A stretch of 64,000 nucleotides of DNA from Albifimbria verrucaria. Lineage: Eukaryota > Ascomycota > Sordariomycetes > Hypocreales > Stachybotryaceae. Under the pieces are notes generated by a model. It was given only the letters and a program-made list of their open reading frames with translations. It was not told the origin of the DNA and searched no databases. The DNA is taken from contig JAHREC010000013.1 of assembly GCA_020081605.1 (NCBI GenBank), positions 3,472,001 through 3,536,000 of the forward strand, in the 5' to 3' direction. Of the stretch, positions 34,906 through 46,836 are shown in pieces; within the stretch, counting starts at the first letter, position 1, and every line of letters begins with the position of its first letter. A program made the position numbers and the translations under genes.

Positions 34906-37900
34906 TCATCTTTGCTGCCCAGCGTACCTCTGCCAATGTAGTTCCGCTAATTGACTGCGCAATAACGAAACCTGCTGGTTCTTCAGCTCCGCGCTTAATG
35001 CAGAATGCCGCACCTGGTCAATCGCAACCCTGACTTGCGCTTCTGAAACCTTTTGACCTTTACCAGAAGTCGTTGTTTTATGTAGTGGCATTTGTGGCCA
35101 CGATGGTTCTGGTCGTCTTCGCTGCCCTTGTGGCGGAGCGAAACCATTGTAACTGTTCGGCAAGGGAGTTGTGCCATTTTCATATTTCGATAGGTCAATA
35201 TATCCGCCATATGAAGGCGCGTTGCTCTGCAAAACGGGCATGGCTTTGCCTTGTTGTGATCCATTCATCAACATCGCATCTTGAGACCCTACCTGGGAGA
35301 CGTGCTGAGCCGTGCCTTCTTGCAAGTTTTGCTTGGGCTTGGTAGATGCGACTCGACGGGACTTAAGTTTCTCGTTTCTGTTTTTGGGGTTAGTGGGTTG
35401 CGATTCAATGTGTTCCGCTTTTTGGGCGTCGTGGGTTTGTGCTGTCTTTTGGATGTTTTCATGAGGGAGCTGGGGCGTGGAGCGTTGCGCTCGCTCGCTC
35501 GATTCTGTTTTTTCTTGCTGTCAACTTTTGCACTTCTTGGCTTGCTTCTCGGAGGAGTTGGCAATGGGTTGTTGCCTTTGACCTGTGGAACTTTTCTTTT
35601 ACCTTTTGTCCCCGTTTGTTCGTCGTCAGATTCGCCTGAAGAGTCTGCAGTAGCAAATCCATCACTAGAGTCGGATGAATCGAGCTCCATGCCCTCAGGC
35701 AAAGCAATTTGCTCGAGAGAATTCGTCTTGTAATTGATGACCTGTAAATAAGTAAGTCCAGCCGCTCGTTAGTTCAGGGTTCAAGGTGCATACCATTCGA
35801 CGTCTTCCACCACGTCCCAAGACCTCTCTGTTTGCCTCCTCCTCCTTTCGTGCCTCTTCTTCTCTTTGAGCCAAAATCTTGTCCCAGACTCCGGATGTAA
35901 TCGGTTCTGGTGCCTCCTCTTCTTGCGTGGCCAGACCGTCTTCGAAACCAGCTTTATCGTTAGCCCAAACTCTGGCATACGAGAATTGCGTTTCCGCAGA
36001 GCCTTCGTCGTTGGTCTTAGTTTGCTCTACTTGAGAACGATCGAGTAGCTTTTCAACAGAGGCAGCGTCATAATGAATGGCTCTCTTCTGATAATCATCA
36101 CTGAACAGTGCTTGGGCACCGTGCTTAAGAATTGATTCAAGATCATCTCCGGCAAGTTCATCATCGTCCATACTCTCGATGAGCGCATGATCAAGAGCCA
36201 TCTTTCGACGACCCGCCTGCATGATCTTCTCCTCCACTGAGTCTTTTGTCACGAGCTGAAAGCAAAGCACCTTCTGCTTTTGCCCGATTCGATGTGCTCT
36301 TGAGAGAGCTTGCATGTCCTGATGAGGGTTGAAATCCGGATCCATGATAATAACAGTGTCTGCCGTTGCCAAATTAATTCCGACGCCTCCAGCCCGAGTT
36401 GAAAGAAGGAATGCGAAGATCGGGGATCCCGGTTCATTGTACGCATCTATTCGTCGTTGTTTCTCCAGACTCGAGATCTGGCCATCAAGCCGACGAAATT
36501 GATAGCCCATGCCAGTCAGGAAGTCTTCGATGATGTCGAGCTGTTGCAAGAATTGACTGAAGATGAGGACTCGATGTCCTCGTTCTTTTAATTTAGGTAG
36601 CATGATCTCGAGCAGAATTAATTTGGCGGACGCCTCAACCAAGTTCCGATGAAGCACTGAAGCATCATGGTGTCGTTCTTCAATAGCTTCCGAGTACATG
36701 AAAGGGTGGCAGAGGCACTTCCGGAGCTGCATTAAGATATTGTTGAGACTCCCACGCTCACCTCTATTCAGCTTGCTGTCGGCAAACATGGCCCGGATAA
36801 GCTGAGGATTTTTAGCCATGATACTCTTGGATAGCTTTTCTTGAATCACCGTCATTGTTACGGGAAGAATGATTTGGGCCATAGGCGGCAAGAATTTGAG
36901 CACCCCGGCTTTGGTTCGTCGGAGGAAGTAGGGGCGGATTCTCTCGTGGAGTTTAGGTAGTGTTTCTTTGTCAAGAACCTGGTACTCTTCATCCAATTTT
37001 GTGGCATCTTGAGTCTCGTCGATGAACTGAAGAAGATTGAATAATTCGCGTTTGTTGTTTTGTAGAGGTGTTCCGGTTAACAGTAGTCGGAAGGGGATCT
37101 TCATAGTTTTCAGGGCGACATAAAGCAGACTTTGATCATTTTTAAGGCGCTGGCCTTCATCGACAACTAGGCCTGCCCAGTGGACGGACTGAAACAAGGT
37201 TCGAGTACGTGGATCTTGAGCCGAGTCATACGACATGATAACTGCATGGGCTTTCATATCCATCGAGCCACCGGGAAAGAGCTCATACTTGTAGGCAAGG
37301 TCCTGGGATTCTTTTCCGCCATGATATGTAACAACACGCAAATCGGGTGCCCACTGCTTGAACTCGCGTCGCCAGTTCGGGCAGGTGGCATTTGGAACAA
37401 CGATGAGGAATGGCCAGCACTAAGAAAACAGTCAGACAATAATCAAAGGCTGAGGTTGGGGAGGTTTTTACCTTTGGTTTCTCCTGCACCAAATATGTAA
37501 CGAGACCAACAACCTGCACAGTTTTGCCAAGCCCCATTTCGTCTGCTAAAACAACGCTTCGGCCCTGGTGATAGTTCTCCAGGAGCCAGTTCAGCCCTTC
37601 AATTTGGTAACCCATAAGCTTTCCACGTTTCAGCCCTGCAGGCTGGACATTGACTTCCTTGAATGTTGAGCTTTGGTAAGCTTTGATACGCTCTCGGATT
37701 TTGGCTCGAGAGTCATGCTGGAAGTATTTGCCGTCAATGTATTCGTAATAAGCATCCGTGAAAGCTTGATATATCTCGCCTAGGTCTTGACTTGGGGAGA
37801 ATCCCACACAACATCATCATAGCCAAGCCCCTGGAATTTGACGAGAACTTTCGCGACTCCGCGAACATTGTCCAACTCAGCTTCCCGGGTGCGAGCCTTG

Positions 37901-40339
37901 GAGATAGAATTGCTGAGCTTTACGTTGAAGATAATATCAGCCATGAGATACTCATCCGGGATGGCCTCTTTCTCTGTCAACTTGAGCAGGTCCTGCTCCA
38001 TGGCTCGCTTTGCGAACGCCGATCGCATAGTGCTTGGGGCAACGCCAAATATCCAGGCTCCTGGCATCCACGAGCAATGAAAGTATGACAACGTCTCCCA
38101 TTTTACAAGATACTCTTTCTGGTCGTCAGTGAAATCCTTGAAATCCACATCACGAGAATCCTGATTCAGTGGACGCCAAGCGACCAGTCGATGAATTTTG
38201 TGTTTCGCATTGCTGCAGTCATTGCATTGCCAATCGATAGCGAAATCCTCGAAAGCTTCGGTTTTGAGATCTGTCCCAACTGGCTGGTCGGTGGAAGATG
38301 CTAGATGCTCTGAGTGCCAACCACGGTGACAAGTTGTGCACCGAATAAGCACGTTATCGGGATTGTTGAGAAGGTCAGAAGAAATAGTGGTGATCGGATC
38401 GGTGCCACCGTTGTCTTCTCTTAATTTTTCTTCCTGACGGGCTGTTTTCTTCTCTGAAAACGCCGCGCAAGCTCGGCCAGTAGCTCTGCAACCCTGACAC
38501 ATACTATGTTTAGGCGCGTTCTTATCCTTCTTGTAATAAATGCCAATACAAAATTTGCACTGAAGCACAAAGCTCTCGTCCGCTGTTTTTGTCACCATGT
38601 GCTCACGAGCACTACGGAATCCAAGGCAGTTTTTGTGGAATGTCAAACTACATCCTTGGCAATATATGAGTTGGCCCTTTTGTTTCGACCCTCCACAGGT
38701 ATGACAAGTTGGCATGTGAATGGACCCGAATTCGAATCTGCAGCGACTGGTTGGAAGATTTCCCTTATTGAGATTATTTTCGGCACAGCAGGTATCTTGT
38801 CTTCAGCTACATAAAATGAATCATCATCCATAAATTCGTCGTCTCTCATATTGTTCTTGGTTTGAGTTGATCTGCCTGATCGACGTGGCGCTTCGAATTC
38901 AATATCCGAGTCAGGGGATCCCTGGCAGGTCTAGATACCCGTGCATGGGATCGTGCAGATCGCTGCTGTGATCGCCTAGGACGTTGGCGGGCCCTAGAAG
39001 GACGACCTTTGGGTACAAGATCTGAGACAACGGGGAAAGCTTCTTCTTGGAGTTCATCATCATCGTCAAATTCCGGAAATGTTTCCATCATCCTAAGCTG
39101 CTGTGGTTGTCGCGTTCTGAGACTTTTTCTGAGAGTCCGTTGGGCTGGCTCCAGAAGAGGATCAGCATCGTCATCTTCATCGGAAGCAACAGACTGGAGG
39201 CGAGATGAAGCGCGAGTGCTCGCTTCTCGCGATCGGAGCGATTGAGCTCGAGGATGTGAAGCGCTTCGCGTTCGTGTGCGATTTTGAGTGCTGTCCACAT
39301 CCGACTCTCTTTCGTCAATCTCCATCTCATCAAAGCCTGCATCCTCCGTTTCTGAGGACCACTCCTCATCTGGGGCAAGCTTTCGCTTGCGGTTTTGGTC
39401 CCACATGTCGGTAGAGTCGTGTCTTCTGAACTTGGAGAGCGCTGCTTTTCCACCTTCAAGCCCGAGAGTTCTGGTGGAACTGATCTTGTGCGTGTTAGTA
39501 TCAACGTGGGCAAAGAGTTGGGGTGAAGAACTGAGATGCTTGAATGTGAAATCGTGGGGCTTGAATAGGAAGAAAACAATGGTCAAGTGGGCTGAGCAGA
39601 GTTTGCCTGAATTGAATAGACTAGGGCTTAGAATAAAGTGAAGGGAGTAAGCTGAAGAGATGCCGATGTGAGGTGGAGGTGACCGCTTGGTAATTGTCGT
39701 ATCAGAGGACCTGACAGCTCCCAGCAACTGAGAACAACAGCCACCTTGAGCATTGGAAACAGGCACAGCTTCAAATATTCCCGTATAAACAAGCAGAACA
39801 TATACGTACTAGCTCATCCCGACCATCTGTAAACTGGACGTGGTATGACAGTAGGCCGTTGTCAGCCACTGTCTCGTCCAATATCGCTTCGACAATCTCG
39901 CTGAAAACAGACCCATATTGCAGACGCTGTTCCGGGGTGAGTTCGGGAATCGCGACCTCTATTCGACTGTGAGGGCCTTCGACCGTGGGAAGAGTCTCTT
40001 CGGGAGTGGGATAGTCTTCCATAGCTGCGGCTTGGGAAGGAGAGGCCTCTTCATTAACATCGAAGTCGTCGGTTTCGAGGGTAGCGAGGAAGTGGTCGAT
40101 ATCGGCGCTGGCGCGAACGTCTTCATGCGCAACATAGGGATGCCGCCGAATTCCATGTCCTCGGGAAACAATCCTCGGAGAAGACTTCGTCTTTGTCCAT
40201 TCGGGACGAAGAGAGTGGGGATTCGGTGACCGGGGAGTTAGAAGCAAAAGCGTGTTCGGGGTTTGTCCAAGAGCCGCGTCCTAATGCCACCTCCTCCTTT
40301 TCCAGGCGGTCCCAACTGAATCCCGGCTTGGTAATCCAT
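34906..40339 (-). CDS. mit1: Mit1/CHD-type chromatin remodeller with zinc fingers and SNF2 ATPase
   Basis: This resembles the Mit1-type remodeller of the SHREC/NuRD-like silencing complex. The likely start is ATG 40339 (MDYQAGIQLGPPGKGGGG). Introns: 39809-39485 (325 nt, branch TACTAAC), 37471-37420 and 35793-35742. In order: an N-terminal acidic region, a Tudor/chromo-like segment (LSYHVQFTDGRDEL), a Cys/His zinc region (CHTCGGSKQKGQLIYCQGC and RCTTCHRGWHSEHL), a chromo-like segment (EYLVKWETLSYFHCSW) and a SNF2 ATPase with Walker A DEMGLGKT, motif II DEGQ, LLTGTPLQNN and the helicase-C block SRAHRIGQ. The tail is basic and Gln-rich. About 1,670 aa. Five apparent 1-nt losses lie at 40258-40261, 38914-38917, 38722-38723, 37794-37797 and 35358-35360. 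The motor core is unbroken. Confidence 0.88.
35742..35793 (-). other. mit1: 52-nt intron in the remodeller gene (3' part)
   Basis: The donor is ATG/GTATGC, the branch CTAAC and the acceptor TTTACAG. Splicing bypasses an early stop at 35695 and continues into the basic C-terminal region (VINYKTNSLEQIALPEGMEL). Confidence 0.85.
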
Positions 40340-40671
40340 ATAAAAGAAGATCGGTCTTGCGCGGTGGCGGTCAAGTGTCAAGGAATAAGCCAAACCAGCT
40401 GTTGGTGATACGCGATGGCAGCTCTCGCACGCGTTCCCAGTAATGGGATTTAAAGTGGTCTTTTCATCTCTTATCGTTTTATCGATGCCGGTAATGGCGT
40501 GTCTAGCGAATCACAGCGCGACTCTACCCCATAATTCGGCCCCTGTAAAGCTTGGCCACACCCCTGGCAGCATCAGAAAAAGTAAGATCTTATCTACAAA
40601 GATAACCAGTTTACTCTCGTCACCAACAGGACATTTGTGCCTTCGCCATAACCCCGACCTCAGACAATGCG
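40340..40671. promoter_or_regulatory. Bidirectional promoter between mit1 and MRM1
   Basis: The two start codons are 333 bp apart and face away from each other, so both promoters must lie in this space or overlap the transcripts. No canonical TATA box is obvious. Confidence 0.6.
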
Positions 40672-42428
40672 ATGATTACCTTACATAAATTGGCCTCTGC
40701 AGGCTTTCCCATGCAACGCCTTGGATTGTTGCCCGGCCCAAGGTTCTCGCCACTCACTACAGTGCGGCACTCGAGTCTCTCAGCAATCCACCGAGGCATT
40801 CGACGCTCCGAGAGGGCGCAGTTCGGCGAGGAACATGGTTCCAACTCAGCACCTAGCTTCGCTCGCAGTGCGCGAGGAGAGGATGTAGACCCTAAAGAAA
40901 GCCCGGCGGCTGCGGCCTTGCGCGAGCGACGACGAAAACTGGAAAAGCTGCGCAAAGAGAAGACTGCGAGGGGTGATGACCTGGGACGCCAGAGCAGGAG
41001 AAAGCGCTTCTACAATTCAGAAACAGAGTTTGGAAAAGACAGCCTGGTTTACAAGCTCCAAGCCGACACTAAGGAGGCCACCGACCCGTTTTCGAAGATA
41101 TCTGACAAGTTGCGAACATTCCCGACGGGCGATCGAAAAAATCAGAGGCCGAGGACAAACCGTGATGCCGAGCGCTCTCAATCACCTCGTTCAATTGATT
41201 CGCACCGAGGAAAGCCCTTATTCAGGCAAGATGGGCAACGGCGTCGCGTGACGCGAGCCGGTCTTCGATCACAACAAGACTCGCACTATTCTCGAGACGG
41301 AGATCGACCACGCACGGGATTCCGAGAGGATCAAGGTCGCAGAAAAGAAGAGTCAACAGAGGAGTCGCGTGAGGCAGACTTGCAAGCAGCCCTGCGCCGG
41401 AAGGGCATGATCCCTATGACTGTCAAATACACCACCGCAGCATCTCAGTTTCTGTATGGCAAATCTGTGGTCAAGGCCGCGCTGGCCCAGAACCGGCGCC
41501 AGCTATACAATCTTTACGTTCATGCCAGCGACGATCGGAAAGATTCCAAGGACCATATCGAATTGACTTCTCTGGCGAAGAGCCGAGGGTTCCCATCACG
41601 AACATCACCAAAGACAGGCAGCGGTTGATGGATAAGATGAGCATGGGTCGGCCACACAACGGATTTGTCCTTGAAGCATCCCCCTTCCTCAGCTTCCGAT
41701 CACATCGCTTGGCAAACTTGAGCAGACTCCTTCAAAGTTGGGTTTCCATGTGGAGCTAGCTCATCAGACAAAGGAAGAGGAAGCCATTAATGGGCGAGAC
41801 ACGTTCATCCCGAGGGCCAGTAGTGTAACGCCCAAACCATTTGTGCTACTGCTTCACGAAATCCTGGACCCTGGAAATCTTGGGGCTCTGCTTCGCACAG
41901 CCAGTTACCTGGGTGTTGACGCGGTTGGTATCACGAATCGCACCTCATCAAGTTTGACACCTGTGGTGCTCAAATCCGCCGCAGGCGCAGTAGAGGAAGT
42001 TGCCATATTCACTGTTGATTCGCCGACGGAGTTCCTCGAGAACTCGAAACGTGCCGGGTGGAAGGTGTATGCTGCCGTAGCGCCGCCCGATGTGAAGTTG
42101 GTGCGGATGCACAAGGACAAATTTGTGTCCACGGATGAAATAGAGGAATCACGGCCCCTTGATCACGATCCTTGCGTGCTGGTCGCTTGGAAACGAGGGA
42201 TTCGGCCTCCCGAAGCCGATTAAGGTGGTAGCGGATCATGAGATATCAGTCCCGCGATTTGTATCAACAAGTTCGGTTGACAGTTTGAATGTCAGCGTCG
42301 CCGCTGGTTTATTATGTCATTCATTCGTCAAGGAGAAGATTGATATTCGTGGAACCAAGCAGCAAGTAGCCGAGAAAGAGTCACGTCACGAGGTGGCTGG
42401 GCAAAAGGCAGACGAACAGTTATTCTAA
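40672..42428 (+). CDS. MRM1: Mitochondrial rRNA 2'-O-methyltransferase (SpoU/TrmH family)
   Basis: The enzyme 2'-O-methylates a guanosine in mitochondrial large-subunit rRNA. The ATG at 40672 opens a basic mitochondrial-targeting region (MITLHKLASAGFPMQRLGLL); a second ATG at 40711 is an alternative start. A long Arg/Lys/Glu-rich linker follows, then the substrate-binding domain (KYTTAASQFLYGKSVVKAAL) and the SPOUT knot with motif 1 (EILDPGNLGALLRTASYLG), motif 2 (GNEGFGLP) and motif 3 (NVSVAAGLL). Apparent 1-nt losses lie at 41587-41589 and in the C-run 41681-41685. Just before motif 2, near 42183, one base looks extra (or two missing); correcting it gives LGNEGFGLP, and as written the frame stops at 42223. 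The end is TAA 42426-42428. No intron seen. Confidence 0.85.
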
Positions 42429-42974
42429 TCATCTGCCGCATAAGTCTGTATTATAACTATACACTCACTGTACAACATGTAAAATATATAGAATAAATAC
42501 ATAATGGACAATAGGAATGAACCAATGTCTCTACTAGCCTTGCTTGTTCAGAAATTCGCTATTGTAGCTTACGTACCCGTACATGGACGTCTTTCACTCG
42601 AGTCGAGTGGCATGTGCGCAGGTCGAGTCCAACGTCAATGCGCGGAACCAGGATCTTGGATCCCTGCTCGTCGTCATCCCGCCGTTTCCCAGCCACCGAC
42701 TAAACCATACTAAACAACCAGTCCGTAAGCTTGTCATGGCGTTTCCAATGGAAAAGAACTTTTCATAACTGATACAGCTACCGAGCTTCAATTGAGAGTG
42801 CTCATACCAATTCACATATTCACGGTCCTCATTTGTGGCCTGAGTGAGCCGAAGCTGTAGCGTCGGGCATCCGTCTCATCAAGGGCTATTGGGCGGCTGC
42901 AGCATTAGTTACATAAGTTGCTGCGGTGAGTTCAACCACCATTTGTTCTCGAATTTGCGACAGACACCTTCACA
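42429..42974. other. Intergenic spacer, promoter of the GPI Cys-rich gene
   Basis: 546 bp with an AT-rich start (3' UTR of MRM1) and no protein-like frame. The last 100 bp form the leader of the gene at 42975. Confidence 0.55.
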
Positions 42975-44322
42975 ATGGGGGCGACTCGGGCGAATTTACT
43001 TTTGCCTGTCTCGTTACTTGCCTTGCTCTCGGTTGCCACAGCCGATCTAGAAGCTCCCAAGGCCATCAAAAGCTAGCACCAGATTCTGGCGAGAAGCTGC
43101 TTGCTCGAGATCTTGAATTTACGCTACCCTTCATTTCCTCTTATGAGGCCCTACTCTTTGCACGCGACGCGGAGGAGGGTGGATCATTAGGACTGGAAGC
43201 ACCATACTACCGAAGAGCCTACGCACCTCATTACTATGACGACAATAGCAACATTTTGCGCCGCGCTGCCGAGGCGTTGGCCATGCTTGAGAGACGATCA
43301 GCATGCCCAGCTGGCATGAGTAGCTGCGCGGAGATTGGAAACCCGAACAAATGTTGCCAGCAGGGCACATATTGTACCAGCGTGGACGATAGCATGGTTG
43401 GAGGCGTTGCGTGCTGCCCCCAAGGCAGCTCATGTGGTGGTGGTGTTGGGGACTGCCCATCCAATGCTGTGAGCTGTCCCGCCTCTCTTGGTGGGGGTTG
43501 CTGCATAGCTGGATACGTTTGTCAAGGTGCAGGATGTGAGTAGCAATGGCTTAACAGAATACCTCGAAGCAAGATGCTGACTATTCTAGGTGTACCAAGT
43601 ACCTCAGCGACACCTAGCCGAACGACAGCAACCGAGGTCGAGACAACCACAGAAGACGCCCCTACAGATACCATTACGACTACGAGGACTACAGTGATAG
43701 AAGGCGAGCCCTCTACTGTTGTCGTGACTATGACAATCACCAGGGGTGCAACCGTAGAACCTACTACAACAACCGCTACCGAAATCGTCACGGTATCGGA
43801 ATCAGAATCCGAGTCAGAATCCGAGTCAGGCGCGTCCTCGGGGTCTGCTACCGGCGGTGCTCCGTGGCGACCTACATCGGGGTTAGAGACGTCCAGTGCA
43901 CCTGAACCTACACAGACAGGCTGCCCGACTGGGTTCTATGGTTGCCTGGCCACCCATGGTGGTGGATGTTGCCAGACGGGTCGCAACTGTGAAACGACAT
44001 CATGCCCGCCTCAGTCATCAACAACCGTGGTGTCCGAGGGCGCAACTGTCGTGGTCGCAGCTACCGATGTCCCGTCGCAAGCTTCGTCAACATGCGCAGG
44101 TGGGTGGTTCCTCTGCGGAGAGGCAGCGGGACCGGTAGCAGGATGCTGCCCAAGCGGATACCAGTGTGGAACAGCAAGCTGCTTCTCTGCGGAGCTAGCG
44201 AAACAGCACAGGTGCAGAAGGAATTCCCGGAATCTCCGGACTCTAGGGCATCGAATGGGTCGCATGCCCCGACGACGACTGTAGTCTGTCTGTTCTTCAT
44301 TCTTCTGTCGATATTCTTATAG
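42975..44322 (+). CDS. GPI-anchored Cys-rich, Ser/Thr-rich surface protein
   Basis: The ATG at 42975 gives a signal peptide (MGATRANLLLPVSLLALLSV). After a propeptide-like region come three cysteine modules of similar spacing (beginning CPAGMSSC, CPTGFYGC and CAGGWFLC, each with a CC pair), separated by Thr/Val-rich and Ser-Glu repeat linkers. The C-terminus is a hydrophobic GPI signal (TTTVVCLFFILLSIFL), stop 44320-44322. Intron 43536-43589 (GTGAGT, branch GCTGAC, TCTAG) splits a Cys codon. Apparent 1-nt losses lie in the A-run 43068-43071 and at 44191-44192; the second is needed to reach the GPI signal. About 430 aa. The exact role is unknown; cell-wall or adhesion protein is likely. Confidence 0.8.
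43798..43832 (+). repeat. Ser-Glu coding microsatellite
   Basis: A hexanucleotide-like repeat of gaatc(a/c)ga units encodes an alternating Ser-Glu tract in the linker between cysteine modules 1 and 2 of the GPI protein. Such tracts vary in length between strains. Confidence 0.75.
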
Positions 44323-45675
44323 GGTGAAGTGCGAAGTGCTCCGCCATAGGAGCAGAGCGCTGGTAAGCATAGCGGGGAATTGGGCCTCGGCGGCTCCATT
44401 GGATGTATAACGAATCGGCAAGGGATATTGCTCTTGCAATGAAGCATACCCTGGCAACGTGGAAACGAACCAGGAAGCGGCGTTTTGAGACGGATACTTG
44501 ATGAGCTGTAGTCTTGCGGCATTGGGAGATGTAGTAACGTATTTATGAATCGAAGATGGGCTATCAGCCACTGTCCAAAGCGCATGCAGGTACGCGTATG
44601 GTGAGATGAGCGAGACAGGCAGCGCTGCACCTCCGCAGTTGATCCTACCTTGTCGTTTGATACCGCCCTATCTGATTGGCGCGTCATTACAAATCCAGTT
44701 AGGAAGATGAGGCCTGGGATGCACAAGCCCCAGATCCGTTGCTTCCAATCCCTGACATCACTCATTTCCAATAGTTCCTGTGCCCAGCACACGCAGAGGT
44801 AGTCCCAGGTGGTGAGGTACATCTATTGTGAACAGAAGCCAGGAACCATCCCACCAAGAGCCGCCAGTTCTGCATCCCATACCCTAGGTAGGTAGGTAGC
44901 GTTGTCCTTGACGTGGGTTCTCAGGATGAAATTGAGAAACTGAAAGATGTCTAACCTTATATAAACTAAACAAAATAAAATAAAAATAATGAATAATCTT
45001 TTCCGCTCCCTTTATTATCAAAGCTGGTTTGCGGAAAGGGCTTTAAGAGAAATATGATATACCTATGCTGTTGTTCATGTAATGTATTGGGTTGAGCGCA
45101 TAGTTAGATAAGTACCTTGGCCTTGCTAGGACCCGCGGTATCTTGACAAGCTCTTGGCAACAAAACCATGACCATTTCTCTCGATCCGGCCATCCTAAGA
45201 CTCTTACGATACCCAATTGCGGCAAGTCGACTCCGCGCCAAGAGCAGGATAGATGTGGAGAAAGGCGCAGTTGGCTTGCTTTCCAATGACTGCCAATATC
45301 CTTATCTTATGATGCCTGTGTCACCTCGCTGGAGGTGAAGGCAGCATCGCGGTCTTTTGGCAACACCACCTCACGTCTACAACTCTCTTCCTAGCAGCGT
45401 GCAAGTAGACCTGTCTCGGCTTGCCACTTCGTTGAGGAGGCTGTTTCCCAGTAAGTGCTTCTGGTCACGCCAGATATATCTCTGATTTCCTTGTGCTGTT
45501 TTCTCCTCCGTCTCTCGCACAAACTTGCCACCATTCGACTCGGCGCGCTCAATTGCTCGACCAACTTTTCATTACTTCCCATCATCATTCTCTGAAGCTT
45601 TTAACCAATCAATATCCACAGCTTCGTCTATCAGACATCCCTCCACGCGTGGTCTCAATATCACGTTTAGACGCC
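44323..45675. other. 1.35 kb intergenic region
   Basis: It contains a TAGG tetramer tract at about 44884-44899 and a very A/T-rich stretch at 44950-45000. No supported gene. The right part is the promoter of the gene at 45676. Confidence 0.5.
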
Positions 45676-46428
45676 ATGAAGAACTCAGCCGTCCTCGTCA
45701 TTGCCGCTGCTGCTCTGCTGCCTGCTGCCTCGGCACGCTTGATCTCCCGTCAAGATGAGAGCGACGAAGCCCAAAAGGTCTGCTATCCCGAGTTTGAGGG
45801 CGACGGCACCATCCCTCCCTGTATTCAGATTGAGGCCATTGAGAGGGCGTGTCAGCCCAACGGGACAGACACCATCGATTACCAAGCACACGCTCAGTGT
45901 ATGTGCAACGGCAGCTACTTTTCGGACTGGCTCGGCTGCCAGAGTTGCCTCGAGGTTCACGGCTTTCGCAGTGAGCGGGATATTGCCTACTGGGAGAGGG
46001 TTATGTCGGCTGCCTCGGAGGGTCTCTGCACCGGCACTCCTACGGCTGCCTTCCAGTCGCTCTTTGCCTCAGCTCAGACCAACACTGCGATCCCTTTCGC
46101 AACTACCGGCAACACCCGGAGCTCGGATCAGTTTCCCAGCGAAACTGCTGTGAGCCTCTACTTCACGGCAACCGGCTCTCAGGGCCCTGGCAGAATCACT
46201 GGTACTCCCACCGCCGCCACCGCCGACGAAACAGAGACCACAGAGGCCCCCAGCGCTTCCAGCACCAGCTCCGAAGACGACGAGACTTCCTCTGACACCC
46301 AAGATGGCCGCGAGACATCAACTGGCACTACGGAAGAGACTTCTACCGGACCTAACGGTGCAGCTGCTACTCAAGGACCGGGGCTCTACATGGCATTGGC
46401 TGGCGCTGCCGTACTTGCTGCTCTATAA
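45676..46428 (+). CDS. GPI-anchored secreted protein with Cys-rich N-terminal domain, 250 aa
   Basis: This is an intact single exon from ATG 45676 to TAA 46426-46428. It has a signal peptide (MKNSAVLVIAAAALLPAASA). A compact domain with about eight cysteines covers residues 36-120 (for example CYPEFEGDGTIPPC, CMCNGSYFSDWLGCQSC). A Ser/Thr/Glu-rich stalk with likely O-glycosylation follows, and a GPI signal (LYMALAGAAVLAAL). I recognise the layout as that of fungal cell-wall surface proteins but no named family. It is transcribed towards the GFA-type gene on the other strand. Confidence 0.8.
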   Translation: MKNSAVLVIAAAALLPAASARLISRQDESDEAQKVCYPEFEGDGTIPPCIQIEAIERACQPNGTDTIDYQAHAQCMCNGSYFSDWLGCQSCLEVHGFRSERDIAYWERVMSAASEGLCTGTPTAAFQSLFASAQTNTAIPFATTGNTRSSDQFPSETAVSLYFTATGSQGPGRITGTPTAATADETETTEAPSASSTSSEDDETSSDTQDGRETSTGTTEETSTGPNGAAATQGPGLYMALAGAAVLAAL

Positions 46429-46836
46429 AAGGATTCGGGTTTATCAAGAAAATAGTGTTTGGTGGAGTTGGCTATGGTCGGGTAATGAATAAATAGGTAG
46501 TCAATGCAAGTAATGCCACAAGAACCTTTTAGAAAACGTCGGTGCACAAGATACAAGCATCATGATACTCATGGATAGTCAGCGCACAGCATTCTCAGGA
46601 TATGATCGTAGGTAACAACTTTGTTATTGTGTTTTCTAATCATGTTTTCTGACGTTCACGCCTAACCCAACCGATACTTTTCCGTGTCTGCACGCCTCTC
46701 TACACCAACCGTTCCGTAACCCAATTGCCCCAAACTGTGGGCTTTACGCTCTCATTTCATCATTCATCTCAAAATACATCATCGATAATACACCTTCTGT
46801 GACGGTCCGCCGTCACACAACGAAGAGTTGCAACCC
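46429..46836. other. Convergent 3' spacer
   Basis: 408 bp between two 3' ends. AT-rich, with polyadenylation-like AATAAA-type sequences near 46485-46495. No gene. Confidence 0.6.

Noticed and set aside
44061..44822. 253-aa minus-strand frame
   Set aside because: Its first part is antisense to the GPI Cys-rich gene, and the rest shows no protein-like pattern.
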